DNA of 7,971 bases from Ferroglobus sp. (GTDB taxonomy: Archaea > Halobacteriota > Archaeoglobi > Archaeoglobales > Archaeoglobaceae), in assembly GCA_015520115.1 (NCBI GenBank), contig WAQS01000019.1, positions 1 through 7,971 on the forward strand, read 5' to 3'. The translations under genes were made by a program, and so were the position numbers. Below the pieces are notes generated by a model. That model made no database searches and was not told the DNA's origin. It was given only the letters and a program-made list of their open reading frames with translations. The first letter of the stretch is position 1. Every line of letters begins with the position of its first letter. Positions 5,761-7,971 of this stretch are shown here, one piece after another.

Positions 5761-6888
5761 TTATCCTCTTTCTTCAATGGGTATATATTTTCTTCTAATT
5801 GGTCCCACGTACTTTGCTCTCGGTCTTATGAGGGTGTTGTCCTTGTACTGCTCTATTATGTGTGCCGTCCACCCCGCTATTCTTCCCAGAGCGAAAATGC
5901 AGATGAACATGTCGTCCGGAATTCCGAGATTTGCGTAAACGCTGGCTGAATAAAAATCAACGTTCGGCAGCAGCCCCTTATACTTTCTGACAGCCTCCTC
6001 TATAGCCTCACTTATCTTGTACCACCTCGGATCTTTAAGTTCAGCGAGCTTCTTCGCAAGAGTTTTCAGCTCTATCGTTCTCGGATCTATGACCTTCTTG
6101 TAAACTCTGTGTCCGAAGCCCATTATCCTTTCTCCCCTTTCAAGCTTCTCTTTGACGTAACTTTCAGCCCTCCAAGGCACAGCCACTTCCCTCAACATTT
6201 CCATAACTTTCTGACTCGCTCCGCCGTGGAGCGGACCCATTAAGGTGCCCGTCGCAGCAACAACGCAAGCGTACATGTCAGCGAGGGTGGAAGCTGCAAC
6301 TCTCGCTGCGAAAGTTGAAGCGTTGAGTTCGTGGTCCGCGTGAAGTATCAAATCAACATCCAACGCTCGCGATTCAACTTCATTCGGAATATCTCCGTGG
6401 AGCATATAGAGGAAGTTTTCCGCATGATCGAGCTCGTCGTTAGGATGAATGAGCTTTTGTCCAGTCCTTATCCTGTGGAAGTATGCAACAATCGTCGGAA
6501 GCTTCGCTATTAAATTCTTAGCTTTCTCCAAACTTTTTTCCTCGTCTATGTGATGTATGTACTTGTCCAGAGTGCCAAGATAACTGACCGAAGTTCTCAA
6601 AGCTACCATGGGGTGGCTGAAGGGGGAAAGGCTCGAAAGCAAACCAATAACCTGCGGAGGAAGCTCCCTTCTTTCTTTTAGCTCTTCGCTAAACAGCTCC
6701 AGTTCGCTCTTTGAAGGTAACTCCCCGTAAAGGAGTAAGTACGCCACTTCCTCGTAGGTGGAGTGTTTCGCCAAATCGTGAATGTTGTACCCCCTGTATT
6801 CAAGAACAGCTTCCCCATTCTCGATGACTATCCTGCTTATCTCGCTCTCGCAAACCACAACATCCTTCAAACCTTCCAAAACTTCCAT
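5761..6888 (-). CDS. gltA: Citrate synthase
   Basis: This enzyme condenses acetyl-CoA and oxaloacetate to citrate and CoA. At 375 residues it is of the short type usual in archaea and Gram-positive bacteria. The catalytic triad is complete: H221 in GPLHGGA, H260 in GFGHRVYK and D311 in NVDFYSA. Substrate-binding positions include H186 in ADHELNAST and the RPRA arginines near 355-357, and GRIAGWTAHIIEQ at 335-347 is characteristic. A 2-methylcitrate synthase cannot be excluded from motifs alone, but no propionate genes lie nearby. ATG 6888 follows AAGGTGA at 6 nt, a ribosome binding site that lies within the last codons of the upstream AMP phosphorylase gene; the two reading frames are separated by 1 nt, so they are surely cotranscribed. 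In a lysine gene string its role may be to feed 2-oxoglutarate and glutamate, the amino donor for DapL; that is inference. Confidence 0.96.
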   Translation of the reverse strand: MEVLEGLKDVVVCESEISRIVIENGEAVLEYRGYNIHDLAKHSTYEEVAYLLLYGELPSKSELELFSEELKERRELPPQVIGLLSSLSPFSHPMVALRTSVSYLGTLDKYIHHIDEEKSLEKAKNLIAKLPTIVAYFHRIRTGQKLIHPNDELDHAENFLYMLHGDIPNEVESRALDVDLILHADHELNASTFAARVAASTLADMYACVVAATGTLMGPLHGGASQKVMEMLREVAVPWRAESYVKEKLERGERIMGFGHRVYKKVIDPRTIELKTLAKKLAELKDPRWYKISEAIEEAVRKYKGLLPNVDFYSASVYANLGIPDDMFICIFALGRIAGWTAHIIEQYKDNTLIRPRAKYVGPIRRKYIPIEERG

Positions 6889-6889
6889 A

Positions 6890-7971
6890 CTACATCACCT
6901 TGAAGGAAGGATACCTATCGAGGATCATCCCAGAAACTATAATCGGAAAATCACCCCTCGCAGTTTCTACAGCATTTTGAAGCTTCCAGTCCTTTTCAGC
7001 GTAAATCGTGAATAGAGGATCCCCTTTTTTGACGACTTCTCCCTTCTTCTTGTGAACGACAATTCCAGCACCCTTATCCTTCGGAGCTCCGGCTGATCTT
7101 GCTATTTTGACTATCGCTTTATTTCTAACAGCCACAACAGCCCCTTCGAAAGCGGCAGTGAATGTGTGCGTATTTTCTCCGACCATTATCTCCTCCGACT
7201 TCCTTATTTCCCCTCCCTGAGCTTCTACTATTTCCAAGAACTTCTCGTGAGTCTTGCCCTTCATAAAAAGCTCTTTAGCGTACTCGTAACCGTTCATAGC
7301 TATTCCAGCCATTTCGAAGAGAATTCCCGCTATTCCAAAGGATTTTTCAAGGAGACTCGAAGAGCCTTTTCTTTCTTCCATAGCTTTTAAAGCCTCCTTA
7401 GCCTCCAAAGCCGGCCCTACGGCTCTTCCGATTGGCTGTCCTCCGTAAGTTATTGCACAAGTCACGTTTAGTCCGAGTCTCCTTCCAAGCTCAACGAAGT
7501 CGCTCGAAAGTTCCCTTCCCCTCTTCATATCCGATATCTTCGCTCCTTCACCTACTGGGATGTCTATAACCACGTGCCTTGCTCCAACAGCTCCCTTCTT
7601 AGCCATGACGCTTGCCAAGAGCTGAGGCTTCGGATCCAGCGAAAGAGGATACTCCACCCTGATTATCTTATCATCAGCCGGAGCTATGTTGGTAGCACCA
7701 CCCCAAGCTATAACCCCTCCAACTCTTTCCGTTATTTCCTTTATCTCCTCAACGCTCAGATTTACGTTCGCTAAAACTTCCATAGTGTCTGCAGTACCGC
7801 TTGCGGAAGTTATTGCTCTACTCGCAGTTTTTGGAATTAACAAGCCGGCAGAAGCTACCGTTGGGACTATGATAAGGCTAATCTTGTTGCCGGGAACTCC
7901 ACCTATGCTATGCTTATCTACAACTATTCCCTTCTCAAAGCTTATAGTCTCTCCAGTCTCTATCATAGCCC
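6890..7971 (-). CDS. deoA: AMP phosphorylase, N-terminus beyond window edge
   Basis: Archaeal AMP phosphorylase cleaves AMP (also CMP and UMP) with phosphate to the base and ribose 1,5-bisphosphate, which an isomerase and type III RubisCO convert to 3-phosphoglycerate. The visible 360 codons contain the thymidine-phosphorylase family signature KHSIGGVPGNK, residues 18-28 counted from the Met at 7966, then SRAITSASGTADTMEVL (49-65) and the C-terminal barrel-sandwich region (HTFTAAFEGAV onward, KKGDPLFTIYAE). The Met at 7966 is internal, not the start: the frame remains open to the edge with Ala before it, matching the usual AMIETGE stretch. Full-length enzymes have about 500 residues, so about 140-145, including the archaeal N-terminal domain, lie outside. 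A plain thymidine or pyrimidine phosphorylase is the alternative, judged less likely given the archaeal setting. It is the first visible gene of the string with gltA, dapL and lysA. Confidence 0.9.
   Translation of the reverse strand, partial: AMIETGETISFEKGIVVDKHSIGGVPGNKISLIIVPTVASAGLLIPKTASRAITSASGTADTMEVLANVNLSVEEIKEITERVGGVIAWGGATNIAPADDKIIRVEYPLSLDPKPQLLASVMAKKGAVGARHVVIDIPVGEGAKISDMKRGRELSSDFVELGRRLGLNVTCAITYGGQPIGRAVGPALEAKEALKAMEERKGSSSLLEKSFGIAGILFEMAGIAMNGYEYAKELFMKGKTHEKFLEIVEAQGGEIRKSEEIMVGENTHTFTAAFEGAVVAVRNKAIVKIARSAGAPKDKGAGIVVHKKKGEVVKKGDPLFTIYAEKDWKLQNAVETARGDFPIIVSGMILDRYPSFKVM
6895..6901 (-). promoter_or_regulatory. Ribosome binding site of citrate synthase inside the deoA 3' end
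   Basis: The minus strand reads AAGGTGA, 6 nt before ATG 6888. It overlaps the last lysine and valine codons of AMP phosphorylase, whose TAG stop (6892-6890) lies between this site and the ATG. This fixes the citrate synthase start and implies coupled translation. Confidence 0.7.

Noticed and set aside
1..7971. CRISPR arrays, insertion sequences, tRNA or rRNA genes, prophage genes.
   Set aside because: Reading both strands showed no regular repeats, terminal inverted repeats, transposase-like frames or tRNA-like folds; nearly all sequence is accounted for by housekeeping genes.

Overview
The window looks like a chromosomal segment of a hyperthermophilic euryarchaeon, most likely of the Archaeoglobales (Archaeoglobus/Ferroglobus-like). 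This is inferred from protein character and gene content: a stand-alone glutaminase subunit of GMP synthase, an archaeal AMP phosphorylase, a DapL-type lysine pathway, Glu/Lys/Arg/Ile/Val-rich proteins, TATA-box promoters placed for leaderless mRNAs, and an archaeal C/D box guide RNA. No database search was possible, so the genus is a guess.

Layout. Positions 1-1172 (minus) hold aspartate kinase (lysC), cut by the window edge inside its ACT domain. Positions 1265-2002 (minus) encode an unrecognised protein with about seven membrane helices. The gap 2003-2234 is not empty: on the minus strand it carries a complete C/D box sRNA (about 2067-2125) with its own TATA box and U-tract terminator. The same gap holds the promoters of the membrane-protein gene and of guaA. 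On the plus strand, 2235-2786 is the GMP synthase glutaminase subunit, joined by an ATGA overlap to a half-length MFS transporter (2783-3355). That transporter runs convergently into the 3' end of lysA. From 3324 to the right edge the minus strand carries a tight gene string, transcribed right to left: AMP phosphorylase (deoA, N-terminus outside the window), citrate synthase (gltA), LL-diaminopimelate aminotransferase (dapL) and diaminopimelate decarboxylase (lysA). Its junctions are 1 nt, 30 nt and an 8-nt overlap.

Function. lysC makes the first step of aspartate-family synthesis; dapL and lysA make two late steps of lysine synthesis. In archaea without peptidoglycan, diaminopimelate serves lysine only. 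The string places these beside citrate synthase (entry of acetyl-CoA and oxaloacetate into citrate) and AMP phosphorylase (nucleotide ribose recycling toward type III RubisCO in archaea). This ties nucleotide salvage, central carbon and lysine synthesis into one probable transcript.

The most interesting item is the C/D box sRNA. It has all four boxes, a terminal stem, two guides of 12 and 11 nt, a promoter at the correct distance and a U-tract. One guide appears to address helix 27 of 16S rRNA. Second are the MFS protein that stops exactly after its N-terminal six helices, and the unidentified seven-helix protein with acidic and His residues clustered on one predicted face.
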